A DNA stretch of 64,000 nucleotides from an uncultured Collinsella sp. (GCA_900758845.1 CAAESW010000009.1:1-64000); one strand, 5' to 3'; counted from the first letter of the stretch, positions 18,092-27,027 are shown. Translations and numbers: made by a program. The notes: generated by a model not told the origin, from the letters alone.

Positions 18092-18801
18092 ACGCAGATG
18101 CAATCTTTGATTTTGGCAAGCTTCTTCTCGCCGATTCCCGACACACGCATCAGATCGTCAACCGAGGCAAAAGCACCGTTCTTTGTCCGCTCATCGATAA
18201 TCGACTGGGCCATGGAGGGACCGATGCCCGAGAGCGTCTGCAGCTCTGCCGCGCTTGCCGTATTGATGTTTACTAGGCCTGTTGCGCCACTCACGCCCGA
18301 TGATGCGGAAGCCCCACCATCAACACCGGCTTCCGCAATGGACGCCTGCTGCTCCCCTACCGTTGGAACATGGATTTTTTGTCCATCAGTGACCTTAGAT
18401 GCCCGATTAAGCCCCGTAACGTCAGCCTCGGGCGCCAGCCCGCCGGCGGCGTCAATCGCCTGAGCCACCCGCGCCCCGTCTTTGAGCCTGTATACACCGG
18501 GCGACACAACGGCGCCATCGACATCGACATAGACCTCTGCCGCGGCAGAAGCCTTAGTCGAAGAACCTTCGGATGTCTTTGCGCTCGAGGCATCGCCGGA
18601 TCCCGGCTTCACCAACGAGCCTGAACCGTCAGTGCGCTCAAACGACACGTCGCCGGCACCGCCGCCAAGGTTCGCCATCGCCAAGCCGCTCGCCATCGCA
18701 ATGACGACCAGTATCGCCATCACCACTGTCTTATGACCGAACAGCTTGTCCGCCCAGTGGTCCATCTTTTTGACCCGTTCGTGTTGTTCGCGCTGCGCCA
18801 T
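18088..18801 (-). CDS. comEA: ComEA-family DNA receptor
   Basis: Membrane-anchored DNA-binding protein that hands incoming DNA to ComEC. From ATG 18801 (GGGAGG 7 bases upstream) the 237-residue product has a cytoplasmic stub and one membrane helix (about residues 23-44). A Ser/Gly/Ala-rich linker leads to a SLBB domain (VYVDVDGAVVSPGVYRL, about 88-146). A second linker precedes the C-terminal helix-hairpin-helix DNA-binding domain (VNINTASAAELQTLSGIG, about 176-237). It is coupled to comEC. A direct-repeat motif shared with the yraN-comM-dprA operon lies 76 bases upstream. Confidence 0.95.
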   Translation of the reverse strand: MAQREQHERVKKMDHWADKLFGHKTVVMAILVVIAMASGLAMANLGGGAGDVSFERTDGSGSLVKPGSGDASSAKTSEGSSTKASAAAEVYVDVDGAVVSPGVYRLKDGARVAQAIDAAGGLAPEADVTGLNRASKVTDGQKIHVPTVGEQQASIAEAGVDGGASASSGVSGATGLVNINTASAAELQTLSGIGPSMAQSIIDERTKNGAFASVDDLMRVSGIGEKKLAKIKDCICV

Positions 18802-18876
18802 AGCAAAACCTCCCAACACCATCGTGTCAGGAAAGGAGTCCCGCAACAGCCACGCCCCAAAACCGGTTTTAGCGGT

Positions 18877-18896
18877 CAAACCAAAAACCGACCAAA
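18877..18896 (-). promoter_or_regulatory. Direct-repeat motif upstream of comEA-comEC
   Basis: On the minus strand TTTGGTCGGTTTTTGGTTTG: two TTTGGT units with an 11-base period, ending 76 bases before the comEA ATG. It is identical at 18 of 20 positions to 47426-47445 upstream of yraN-comM-dprA. A further GGTTTTGG and the palindrome AAAACCGGTTTT (18859-18870) follow. I infer a competence-regulator site; the regulator is unknown. Confidence 0.6.
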
Positions 18897-18970
18897 ACCT
18901 TGCACAAATCTGTCCATTTATTCAGGCACACGTCAGCAAATGAACACTTAGCCGCAAAATGCCCAGATAG

Positions 18971-19001
18971 CAAAAGGCCGACGATGCAGGCGCATCGTCG
19001 G
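18971..19001 (-). terminator. Probable terminator after thiI
   Basis: Stem CCGACGATG/CATCGTCGG with a 6-base loop, followed on the minus strand by CCTTTTG. It lies 14 bases beyond the thiI stop and before the comEA promoter region. The T-run is short. Confidence 0.65.
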
Positions 19002-19014
19002 TCTATGCACAAAT

Positions 19015-20259
19015 TTACTCGTGATCTTGGTAAATCTCACGCGGAGCAAGCTCCGAATGTTTGCGCTTTAAGGTCTTGGGGGCCTTATACGTGTTGCTCT
19101 CGAAGTCGATGTACTCGGTCTGCTTGAGCAGGCGCTCGATCATCTCCTCGTGATCGAACAACTCCCAGGCCTCATGCACGGCATCGAGTTTAGCGTGCGT
19201 CTCGGGACGGCGCGGCATAAATAGCGTGCAGCAGTCGGGAGCGGCCTCAGTCGAGATATCGAACGTACCGATCTCCTCGGCGCGCGCGATGATCTCCTGC
19301 TTGTCCGAACCGATGAGAGGGCGGAACACGGGGATCTTCACGGCCTCGTTGACGGCCATGATATTCTCAAGCGTTTGGGAGGCAACCTGTCCAAGCGATT
19401 CGCCCGTCACGATGGCCTTGGCGCCCTCGATGTGTGCAATGCGCTCGGCAACCGAATACATAATGCGGCGATACATGATCACGCGCAGGTTGCTGGGACA
19501 GGTGACCGAAATCTCACGCTGGCAGTCGCCAAACGGCACCACATACAGGCGGCCGATCTGGACACCCGGCTCAAGCGCACGGATGATGTCCTGCACCAAA
19601 TACTCGCTCGTATCGGGCGTCTGCGGACGACCAGAGAAATGTACCGGCACGCACACCGCGCCGCGACGCGCGAGCATCCAGGTCGCCACCGGAGAATCGA
19701 TACCCGACGACAGCAGCGTCACGACCTTGCCGGCAGAACCCACCGGCAGACCGCCCACGCCGCACTCGGAGCGCGCGTACACATAAACGCTACCCTGGAC
19801 CACCAGCACGTGCACCATCGCATCGGGGTCGTGCATTTGAACCTTTTTATCGGGGAAGGCCTCACACAACACCTCGCCCACCTGGCGATTGATATCAATC
19901 GAGGTGAGCTCATAGTCGGTATTGGAGCGCTTGGCGTGCACCTTAAACGAATCGAAGGAACCAAACTCGCGCAGCGCCTTCACGGCGGCGGCACAGTACT
20001 CCTGAGGGTCGCGATTGGTGTGATACGCCAAAGACACACGAGCAACACCGGGAACGGTGCGAATGACACGCGCCGCTTCGTCGGCCTGATGCTCGTTAAA
20101 GGTCACGAGGATATAACCGGAAATTCGAGACACGGCATTCACGGAAAAGGCGGCCAAGGCCGCCTTGATGTTATCCATGAGGATATGCTCAAAATGCGCG
20201 CGGTTCTTACCCTTCAGTCCAACCTCGTGATAGTGGACCAGGCAGACGCGAGCCGCCAT
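19015..20259 (-). CDS. thiI: tRNA 4-thiouridine synthase ThiI
   Basis: ATP-dependent sulfurtransferase making s4U8 in tRNA. The 414-residue protein has a ferredoxin-like N-terminus, a THUMP domain (roughly 60-165) and a PP-loop adenylation domain. There is no C-terminal rhodanese domain, as in many Gram-positive homologues, so sulfur would come directly from a cysteine desulfurase. The PP-loop reads SSGIDSP (residues 184-190) instead of the usual SGGIDSP. The ATG abuts the rpoZ stop codon, so gmk-rpoZ-thiI are co-transcribed. Confidence 0.93.
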   Translation of the reverse strand: MAARVCLVHYHEVGLKGKNRAHFEHILMDNIKAALAAFSVNAVSRISGYILVTFNEHQADEAARVIRTVPGVARVSLAYHTNRDPQEYCAAAVKALREFGSFDSFKVHAKRSNTDYELTSIDINRQVGEVLCEAFPDKKVQMHDPDAMVHVLVVQGSVYVYARSECGVGGLPVGSAGKVVTLLSSGIDSPVATWMLARRGAVCVPVHFSGRPQTPDTSEYLVQDIIRALEPGVQIGRLYVVPFGDCQREISVTCPSNLRVIMYRRIMYSVAERIAHIEGAKAIVTGESLGQVASQTLENIMAVNEAVKIPVFRPLIGSDKQEIIARAEEIGTFDISTEAAPDCCTLFMPRRPETHAKLDAVHEAWELFDHEEMIERLLKQTEYIDFESNTYKAPKTLKRKHSELAPREIYQDHE

Positions 20260-20541
20260 TTAGGCTTCAGCAACCTTGTGGCCGAGCGCCTTCTCGTAAC
20301 GGGCCTCGTCGTAAGAGATGTCGCCGTCGACAATCTCGTCCATAGCCATCGAGATGGTGTCGGCACCGGAAAGCCCGATGGTGATGTCATCGACATCCTG
20401 GACGGCAAGCACGCGGTTGTGCTGGCCACGCAGCATGCTATTGATGTCGCAGGCGCGCTTGGAGGCAAGCGAAGCGAGCAGGAAGCGGTTGTGATCGGTC
20501 TTCTCCAGAAGATCGTCAATGCAAGGCTTTACAACGGACAC
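20260..20541 (-). CDS. rpoZ: RNA polymerase omega subunit
   Basis: Small subunit that helps assemble beta-prime into RNA polymerase. The 93-residue product starts (GTG) VSVVKPCIDDLLEKTDHNRF and contains the omega core LASKRACDINSMLRG, a variant of the usual ASKRARQIN. It follows gmk after 5 bases and is followed at once by thiI. GMP kinase next to omega is the standard bacterial arrangement. Confidence 0.92.
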   Translation of the reverse strand: MSVVKPCIDDLLEKTDHNRFLLASLASKRACDINSMLRGQHNRVLAVQDVDDITIGLSGADTISMAMDEIVDGDISYDEARYEKALGHKVAEA

Positions 20542-20546
20542 GGACC

Positions 20547-21116
20547 TCAGATCCTTTCATGCATATCGAGAACGCGAACGAGCTCATCGGTCGCGCGGTC
20601 GAGATCGTCATTTACCACGACTTCGTCGTAGCGGTCGGCAAGGGCAAGCTCATCGGCGGCGTTTGCCATACGCAGCTCAATCGTCTCGGGCGTCTCGGTA
20701 CCGCGACCGACTAGACGCTCGCGAAGCACCTCGAGCGAAGGTGGCTTGATAAAGATCAGCACGGCCTCGGGGAAACGCTCCTTGACCTGCAGGGCACCCT
20801 GGACATCGATCTCCAAAATCAGAGACGCGCCCGAGGCGAGCTTGGACTGAACCTCGCTCACCAACGTGCCGTAGCAGTTACCGTGGACCTCGGCCCACTC
20901 AACAAACTCACCGTTTGCCACGCGGCGGTCGAACTCCTCGCGCGTCAGAAAAAAGTAGTTGACGCCGTCGGCCTCACCTTTGCGTGGTGCTCGCGTGGTA
21001 GCCGAAACCGTCAGGCCCAGGTTCGAGCGGCGCTCGCGCACACGAGTGACGAGCGTACCCTTGCCTGCGCCTGACGGTCCAGAAATCACAAAGAGCTTGG
21101 AATCCTGAGCGCCCAC
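20547..21116 (-). CDS. gmk: Guanylate kinase
   Basis: Phosphorylates GMP to GDP. The 189-residue product has the P-loop SGPSGAGKGT (about residues 12-21), the GMP-binding region SATTRAPRKGE...VNYFF, and the LID-type FIKPPSLEVLRERLVGRGTE. The start GTG 21116 follows the mihF stop codon directly, so the two are translationally linked. Length is normal for the family. Confidence 0.96.
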   Translation of the reverse strand: MGAQDSKLFVISGPSGAGKGTLVTRVRERRSNLGLTVSATTRAPRKGEADGVNYFFLTREEFDRRVANGEFVEWAEVHGNCYGTLVSEVQSKLASGASLILEIDVQGALQVKERFPEAVLIFIKPPSLEVLRERLVGRGTETPETIELRMANAADELALADRYDEVVVNDDLDRATDELVRVLDMHERI

Positions 21117-21425
21117 TTATTTGGTCAGCTGCTCGAGGAGCTGCTCGCGCTGACGGACGCCGAGGCCCTGGACGCGACGGGTAGCGGAGATACCGAGCTC
21201 CTCCATGATCTTGGCGGCCCTGGCCTTGCCATAACCAGGAAGAGACTCGATGAGGGTGGAAACCTTCATGCGGGAAGCGATGGGGTCATCGGAGTTGAGC
21301 ACGGACTCGAGGGACTTCTCGCCCTTCTTGATCTGCTCGCGAAGCTCAGCGCGGGCGTGACGTGCGGCAGCAGCCTTCTCAAGAGCCTGCTTGCGCTGCT
21401 CATCGGTAAGCTGAGGGAGTGCCAT
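21117..21425 (-). CDS. mihF: Actinobacterial integration host factor (mIHF)
   Basis: Small nucleoid-associated DNA-binding protein found in Actinomycetota. From ATG 21425 (GGAGG upstream) it is 102 residues, starting MALPQLTDEQRKQALEKAA. The C-terminal helix-two-turn-helix carries LIESLPGYGKARAAKIMEEL and ISATRRVQGLG, the family hallmarks. The mihF-gmk-rpoZ order is typical of the phylum and is one of the best taxonomic markers in this window. Confidence 0.95.
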   Translation of the reverse strand: MALPQLTDEQRKQALEKAAAARHARAELREQIKKGEKSLESVLNSDDPIASRMKVSTLIESLPGYGKARAAKIMEELGISATRRVQGLGVRQREQLLEQLTK

Positions 21426-21466
21426 TCGTACCTCCAAATAGTTGGGTTATATCTGATTCAATAATT

Positions 21467-21498
21467 GGCATTTTAGCACGTAGAACGTACAAAATGCC
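21467..21498 (-). promoter_or_regulatory. mihF promoter region inside a palindrome
   Basis: An inverted repeat with 8-bp arms GGCATTTT/AAAATGCC encloses two ACGT tetramers. On the minus strand an extended -10 (TGC TAAAAT, 21470-21478) lies within it, about 45 bases before the mihF ATG. A repressor, possibly mIHF itself, could act here. That role is inferred from position only. Confidence 0.4.
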
Positions 21499-21561
21499 CA
21501 ATCGCGGCTCCATAGGTTAGACGATACCCGCAAAAAGTGCAATATACTGCGCCCAAAGTTA

Positions 21562-21619
21562 AGCCCCTGACCTGCGATTCCACACAAAGGATGGGAAAGA
21601 TTACGCAGGCACAGGGGCT
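21562..21619 (-). terminator. Long stem-loop at the end of the pyr operon
   Basis: Arms AGCCCCTG-CCTGCG and CGCAGG-CAGGGGCT pair (14 bp with a small internal loop) around a 27-base loop, 45 bases past the pyrF stop. There is no strong T-run on either side, so it may be a weak terminator, an RNA-stability element or a small RNA. The strand is assigned from pyrF. Confidence 0.4.
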
Positions 21620-21664
21620 ATTTTGTGCTAATAAGACCCAAAAGTGGTGACTTAGGGGAATCTT

Positions 21665-22381
21665 TTACGCGATGTTTTCGACCAGCTCGGCAACGATGGC
21701 GTCAAAGGCGGCAACCGGATCGTCGGCACCGGTGATGGGACGGCCCACCACAATGTGGCTTGCGCCACGCTCGATAGCCTGGGAAGGCGTCGCCACGCGG
21801 GACTGGTCGCCTAAGGCGGCACCCACCGGACGCACACCCGGAGTCACGATCAGGGCATCAGGACCCAGCAGCTCACGCATGTCGTGAGCCTCCATCGGCG
21901 AGCACACGATGCCATCGATGCCGTTGGCCTGAGCGAGCTTTGCCAGGCGGGCGGCCTCCTCGGCCACGGGCGACTCGACGCCGATCTCGCTCAAGGCATC
22001 CTGATTCATGCTCGTGAGCACGGTGATGGCGACGAGCTTGGCGCGGTCCTCGCGCGCCTCCTCGGCACCCTCGCGGCAGGCAGCGAGCATGGCGCCCGAA
22101 CCCAAGCCGTGAACCGAAAGCAGGTCGGCACCGGCAAGCGAGGCCGAGCGGGCGGCACCGCGAACCTGATGCGGAATATCATGGAACTTGAGGTCAAGGA
22201 AGACCTTAAAGCCCAGGTCCTTGAACGTCTTGACGATCTGGGGGCCCTCAGCGTAATAGAGCGTCATGCCAACTTTGAGCCAAGCGGCATGACCAGAAAG
22301 CTCGTGAGCAAGCTCGAGCGCACGCTCACGATCGCAGTCGAGAGCGACGATAACGCGGTCGCGGGCATCGGTCTCTAGCAT
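21665..22381 (-). CDS. pyrF: Orotidine 5'-phosphate decarboxylase
   Basis: Final step of UMP synthesis. The 238-residue protein shows VIVALDCD near the N-terminus, the catalytic FLDLKFHDIPHQV (Lys/Asp network), and the phosphate-binding GVRPVG and VVGRPITGADDP. It is the short, bacterial-type decarboxylase rather than the longer group common in other Actinobacteria. It overlaps pyrD by 7 bases and is the last gene of the pyr operon. Confidence 0.95.
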   Translation of the reverse strand: MLETDARDRVIVALDCDRERALELAHELSGHAAWLKVGMTLYYAEGPQIVKTFKDLGFKVFLDLKFHDIPHQVRGAARSASLAGADLLSVHGLGSGAMLAACREGAEEAREDRAKLVAITVLTSMNQDALSEIGVESPVAEEAARLAKLAQANGIDGIVCSPMEAHDMRELLGPDALIVTPGVRPVGAALGDQSRVATPSQAIERGASHIVVGRPITGADDPVAAFDAIVAELVENIA

Positions 22382-23298
22382 TCGAAAGCACCTACCAGTT
22401 CGTTGATGTCCTTCACGCCTTGGGACTCAGCCCAGGCCTCGAGCTCGTGCGCGATCTTGAGCGAAGCGCACGGATCGACGAAGTTGGCCATGCCGACCGA
22501 CACGCAGGTGGCGCCGGCCAGGATAAACTCGGCCGCATCCTCGCCGGTCATGACACCGCCGACGCCGTTGATGGGGATATCGACGGCCTGGGCAACCTCC
22601 CAGACCATGCGCACGGCGATGTGGTGGCACAGCGGGCCCGAAAGGCCGCCCTTGGGCTTGGCCACGCGGGACTTGCGGGTATGGACGTCGATGGCCATGC
22701 CCTGAATGGAGTTGATGACCGAAAGGCCGTCGGCGCCGGCAGCCTCGAGGGCCTTGGCAATCTCGGCGACGTTGACCGGCGCCATCTTCACGAACAGCGG
22801 CTTATCGGTCACCTTGCGGCAGGCAGCCATAACGGAAGAGGCGCCCTCGGGCGTGGAGCCCATGGCGGCACCGCCGGCGGCGATATTAGGGCAGCTCACG
22901 TTGATCTCGTAGCCGGCAGCCCAGGGGCACAGCTCGACATACATCTCGAGTGCGCGGACAAACTCGTCAACGGAGTGGCCGGCAACCTGACAGATGACCT
23001 GGCAGCCGTCCTTGGACAGCTGTTCGAGCCACGGACCGGACTCGCGGGCAAAGGCGGCCACGCCGGGGTTCTGAAGGCCCACGGAGTTGATCATACCGCC
23101 GGGAATCTCGGCCATGCGGGGCGCAGGGTTGCCCGGCCAGGGCTCGGCGGCACAGCCCTTGGTGGTGATGGCACCCAGCTGGGAGACATCAAAGAAGTTC
23201 TGGAACTGCCAGCCGTAGCCAAAGGTACCGGCTGCGGTGTTGATGGGGTTTTGCATCTTGACGCCGCCGAAATCGACGGCCATGTTCACGGTACCCAC
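22375..23298 (-). CDS. pyrD: Dihydroorotate dehydrogenase, catalytic subunit (class 1B)
   Basis: FMN subunit oxidising dihydroorotate to orotate and passing electrons via PyrK to NAD. The core starts MAVDFGGVKMQNPINTAAGT, with GMINSVGLQNPG, EINVSCPNI (the catalytic Cys of class 1) and VDIPINGVGGVMTGEDA. The start is uncertain. GTG 23298 overlaps the pyrK stop as TAGTG and has GGTGG upstream; ATG 23283 is the alternative. The given start yields 307 residues. Confidence 0.94.
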   Translation of the reverse strand: MGTVNMAVDFGGVKMQNPINTAAGTFGYGWQFQNFFDVSQLGAITTKGCAAEPWPGNPAPRMAEIPGGMINSVGLQNPGVAAFARESGPWLEQLSKDGCQVICQVAGHSVDEFVRALEMYVELCPWAAGYEINVSCPNIAAGGAAMGSTPEGASSVMAACRKVTDKPLFVKMAPVNVAEIAKALEAAGADGLSVINSIQGMAIDVHTRKSRVAKPKGGLSGPLCHHIAVRMVWEVAQAVDIPINGVGGVMTGEDAAEFILAGATCVSVGMANFVDPCASLKIAHELEAWAESQGVKDINELVGAFEC

Positions 23299-24089
23299 TA
23301 GAAGACCACCACCTTGGAAGCATCGAACACGGGGCCGCACATGCAGGCGCCCTTCATACCGTCGACCGTCTCGACATTGCAGGTGTTGCAGGCGCCAAAG
23401 CCGCAGCTCATCATGCGCTCGAGCGACACCTCGCAGTACGCGCCGGCCTCGGCGGCAGCGGCGGCGACCTTCTTCATCATGACGGCGGGGCCGCAGCTGG
23501 CCACATAGTCGTAGCCGCCCTCGCCGAGCAGCTCGGCTGCCGGGTCGGTGCAAAAACCGTGCGTGCCCAGCGTGCCATCATCGGTGCAAACGTTGACCGT
23601 GGCGCCCAGCGCGCGGAACTCATCGACGCCCACGGCCTTGGACGCGGTGCCAAAGCCCAGGCACACGTCGACGGCTACACCCTGCTCGGCAAGCTTGTCG
23701 GCAAGGCACAGCACGGGCGGAACACCGATGCCACCGGCGACGAGCAGGGCCTTCCTGGTGCCCTCGGGTACCATCCAGCCACGGCCACCGGGGCCCAGCA
23801 GGTTAGAGGTGGAGCCAGGGCCCATCTGGGACAAACGACGGGTATCGTCGCCCACGACGGCGTACCACAGCTCGACGGTGCCAGCCTCGGCGTCGGCGCG
23901 GTAGTAGCTCAGGGGCACGCGAAGCAGCGAGGACGCATCGCCGGGTACGGCGATGTTCACAAACTGACCGGGCTTGAGCGCACTTGCAAGCTTGGGGGCC
24001 GAGATGACGAGAGAGAAGATGCCGTCGGCAATCTCCCGGTTCGAGACGACCTCGAAGTCGTGCATGCGTGCAGTGGAAGGTGTGGGCAT
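23298..24089 (-). CDS. pyrK: Dihydroorotate dehydrogenase electron transfer subunit
   Basis: FAD and [2Fe-2S] partner of PyrD that links orotate formation to NAD reduction. The 263-residue product from ATG 24089 (GGAG 5 bases upstream) has the flavin-binding LRVPLSYY and the NAD-binding VAGGIGVPPVL. The iron-sulfur loop has C229, C234, C237 and C249 (CGFGACNTC...CMCGPVF). It lies between pyrC and pyrD and overlaps the pyrD start, as expected for the heterotetramer. Confidence 0.95.
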   Translation of the reverse strand: MPTPSTARMHDFEVVSNREIADGIFSLVISAPKLASALKPGQFVNIAVPGDASSLLRVPLSYYRADAEAGTVELWYAVVGDDTRRLSQMGPGSTSNLLGPGGRGWMVPEGTRKALLVAGGIGVPPVLCLADKLAEQGVAVDVCLGFGTASKAVGVDEFRALGATVNVCTDDGTLGTHGFCTDPAAELLGEGGYDYVASCGPAVMMKKVAAAAAEAGAYCEVSLERMMSCGFGACNTCNVETVDGMKGACMCGPVFDASKVVVF

Positions 24090-24181
24090 AGACGCTCCAA
24101 TCCCCCATGCGGTTGCATGGTCCAAACTAATAGAAAGCGCGGCACCGCAAGGGGGCCGCGCACAAAAGCGATAAGGCTATG

Positions 24182-25471
24182 CTAGCAGATGCAGCCGTCG
24201 GCAAGCGTCTGCTTACCGCCGACAAACACATCGGTGGCACGACCGGTGAGCGTGCGACCGGCAAAACCGGAGTTCTCGGCGCGCGACTCGTAACCGTCCT
24301 CGCCAACCGTCCAGGTTGCGGAGGGGTCGAACACGGTCAGGTCGGCAACGGAGCCCGCCTTGACCTGAACCTGGTCGAGACCCAGGATCTCACGCGGCTT
24401 GATGGCCATGAGCTCGACCATGCGGCCCATGCTCATCTTGCCCGTGTTGACCAGCTCGGTGAGTACGAGCGACAGCGAGGTCTCGAGGCCGATCATACCA
24501 AAGGGCGCAAGCTCGAACTCACGGGCCTTCTCCCACGGGGCGTGCGGAGCGTGGTCGGTGACGATAACGTCGACGGTGCCGTCGATGACGCCCTGACGGA
24601 TGGCCTCGGCATCCTCCTCGGTACGCAGCGGCGGGTTGACCTTGAGCGAGGTGTTGTAGGTCTCGTCCAGGTCGTTCTCGGTCAGGAACATGTGGTGCGG
24701 GGTGGCCTCGCAGGTAACCTGAACGCCGGCGGCCTTACCGGCACGCACGAGCTCGAGACCGTGAGCGGTGGAGATGTGCTGGATGTGCAGCTTGGCACCA
24801 GTCAGCTTGGCGATCTCAATGTCACGGGCGATCTGGAGCTCCTCGCCGGCAGCCGGCCAGCCCTCGAGAGCCAGACGGGTCGAAACCTTGCCCTCGTTGA
24901 TCTGGCCGTGGCCGACCAGGTCCTCGTCCTGGCAGTGGCTCATAAAGACCTTGCCGAACATCTTGCCGTAGTCCATGCAGCGACGGAGCATGCCCGCGCC
25001 CTGCACGCCGCGGCCGTCGTCGGTGAAGGCGACGGCACCATGGGCGACCATATCACCCATCTCGGACATGGCCTCGCCCTTAAGACCGCGGGTCAAGGCG
25101 CCCGACGGATAGACGCGGCAGTGACCGACCTCGGCAGCACGGGACTTGACGAACTCCACGACGGTGCCGTTATCGGTGACGGGATCGGTGTTGGGCATGG
25201 CGCACACGCCGGTAAAGCCGCCCTTGGCAGCTGCGCGGGTACCGCTCTCGATGTCCTCTTTGACCTCGTAGCCGGGCTCGCGAAGGTGAACGTGCATATC
25301 CACCAGGCCGGGGACGAGGTACTTGCCGGAAAGGTCGCGGACCTCGGCTCCCTCGGCAGCGAGATTCTCACCGACCTCGGCGATCTTGTCGCCGTCAATC
25401 AGGACGTCAACGACACCGTCAAGCTCGACGGACGGGTCGACGACGTGGGCATTCTTAAGAAGCAAGGCCAT
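24182..25471 (-). CDS. pyrC: Dihydroorotase
   Basis: Zinc amidohydrolase closing carbamoyl-aspartate to dihydroorotate. From ATG 25471 (GGAGGTG upstream) it is 429 residues: MALLLKNAHVVDPSVELDGV, the metal motif DMHVHLREPG with H60 and H62, and the downstream TDHAPHAPWEK motif with its catalytic Asp. This is the PyrC type usually paired with PyrB in Gram-positives. It overlaps the end of pyrB by 17 bases. A 92-base gap to pyrK is the largest inside the operon. Confidence 0.95.
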   Translation of the reverse strand: MALLLKNAHVVDPSVELDGVVDVLIDGDKIAEVGENLAAEGAEVRDLSGKYLVPGLVDMHVHLREPGYEVKEDIESGTRAAAKGGFTGVCAMPNTDPVTDNGTVVEFVKSRAAEVGHCRVYPSGALTRGLKGEAMSEMGDMVAHGAVAFTDDGRGVQGAGMLRRCMDYGKMFGKVFMSHCQDEDLVGHGQINEGKVSTRLALEGWPAAGEELQIARDIEIAKLTGAKLHIQHISTAHGLELVRAGKAAGVQVTCEATPHHMFLTENDLDETYNTSLKVNPPLRTEEDAEAIRQGVIDGTVDVIVTDHAPHAPWEKAREFELAPFGMIGLETSLSLVLTELVNTGKMSMGRMVELMAIKPREILGLDQVQVKAGSVADLTVFDPSATWTVGEDGYESRAENSGFAGRTLTGRATDVFVGGKQTLADGCIC

Positions 25472-26399
25472 TATCGGCACCTCCAAGCAGCAGATACAGG
25501 ATAGCCATACGCACGCAGATACCGGCGTAGACCTGCTCCAGGATGACGGAGCGTTGCGGGTGGTCGGCCATATAGGAGTCGAACTCGACACCGCGGTTGA
25601 TGGGGCCCGGGTGGCAGATGATCGCGTCGGGCTTCATGAGCTTCTCGCGGTCCTTGGTCAGGCCGAAGAGCTTGTGGTACTCGCGAATGGTCGGGAACGG
25701 GGCACCCTCGAGGCGCTCCTGCTGCACGCGCAGCATGTAGACGACGTCCAGCTCGGGCAGGACGGAATCGAGATCGCTCGTCACGTGGTCGCAGCCCAGG
25801 ACCTCGGGTGCCGGGGGCAGCAGCGTGCCGGGGGCGACGGCGTAGGTCTCGCAGCCCATGATCTTAAGGGCGGGGATCAGCGAGCCGCAGACACGGGAGT
25901 GGGAGATGTCGCCGACGACAGCGACCTTCAGACCGTGGAAGTCACCCTTGTGCTGCCAAATGGTGTACAGGTCGAGCAGGGCCTGCGTGGGGTGGTTGTG
26001 CTTGCCGTCGCCGGCGCAGATAACGCTCGCGGGCGAATTCTGCGTGACGATATAGGGCGCGCCGGCGTGCTTGTCGCGCACGACGATGCAGTCGATCTTG
26101 TAGGCGTTGAGGGTCTCGACGGTGTCGACGAGGCTCTCGCCCTTGACCGTAGAAGTCGAGGAACCGCCAAAGTTGAGGCTGTCGGCCGAAAGGCGCTTCT
26201 CGGCGAGCTCGAAGGAGCTGCGGGTGCGCGTCGAGGGCTCGTTGAACATGTTGACGATGGTCTTGCCCTTGAGCGTGGGGACCTTCTTGATCGCACGCTC
26301 GTTGACCTCGGAGAACGCCTTGGCGGTCTCGAGGATGAGCTTGATATCCTCTTCGGAGTACTCGGTAATGTCGATCAGGTGCTTATGGTTGAACGCCAC
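25455..26399 (-). CDS. pyrB: Aspartate carbamoyltransferase, catalytic chain
   Basis: Commits carbamoyl phosphate and aspartate to pyrimidines. The sequence has the carbamoyl-phosphate loop EPSTRTRSSFE, the HNHPTQALLD motif, and ICHPGPINRGVE near the C-terminus. There is no pyrI regulatory chain in the operon. I chose GTG 26399 (314 residues) because GGAGGTGA lies 8 bases upstream; GTG 26411 would add four residues but overlaps that site. It follows pyrR almost without gap. Confidence 0.95.
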   Translation of the reverse strand: MAFNHKHLIDITEYSEEDIKLILETAKAFSEVNERAIKKVPTLKGKTIVNMFNEPSTRTRSSFELAEKRLSADSLNFGGSSTSTVKGESLVDTVETLNAYKIDCIVVRDKHAGAPYIVTQNSPASVICAGDGKHNHPTQALLDLYTIWQHKGDFHGLKVAVVGDISHSRVCGSLIPALKIMGCETYAVAPGTLLPPAPEVLGCDHVTSDLDSVLPELDVVYMLRVQQERLEGAPFPTIREYHKLFGLTKDREKLMKPDAIICHPGPINRGVEFDSYMADHPQRSVILEQVYAGICVRMAILYLLLGGADNGLAS

Positions 26400-26403
26400 G
26401 GTA

Positions 26404-27000
<597 letters not shown>

Positions 27001-27027
27001 TCACATGTCTTGACTGCTGACACAGTC

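Noticed and set aside
21562..21619. Small signal recognition particle RNA
   Set aside because: The hairpin lacks the conserved GGAAGCAGC-type apical loop region of SRP RNA.
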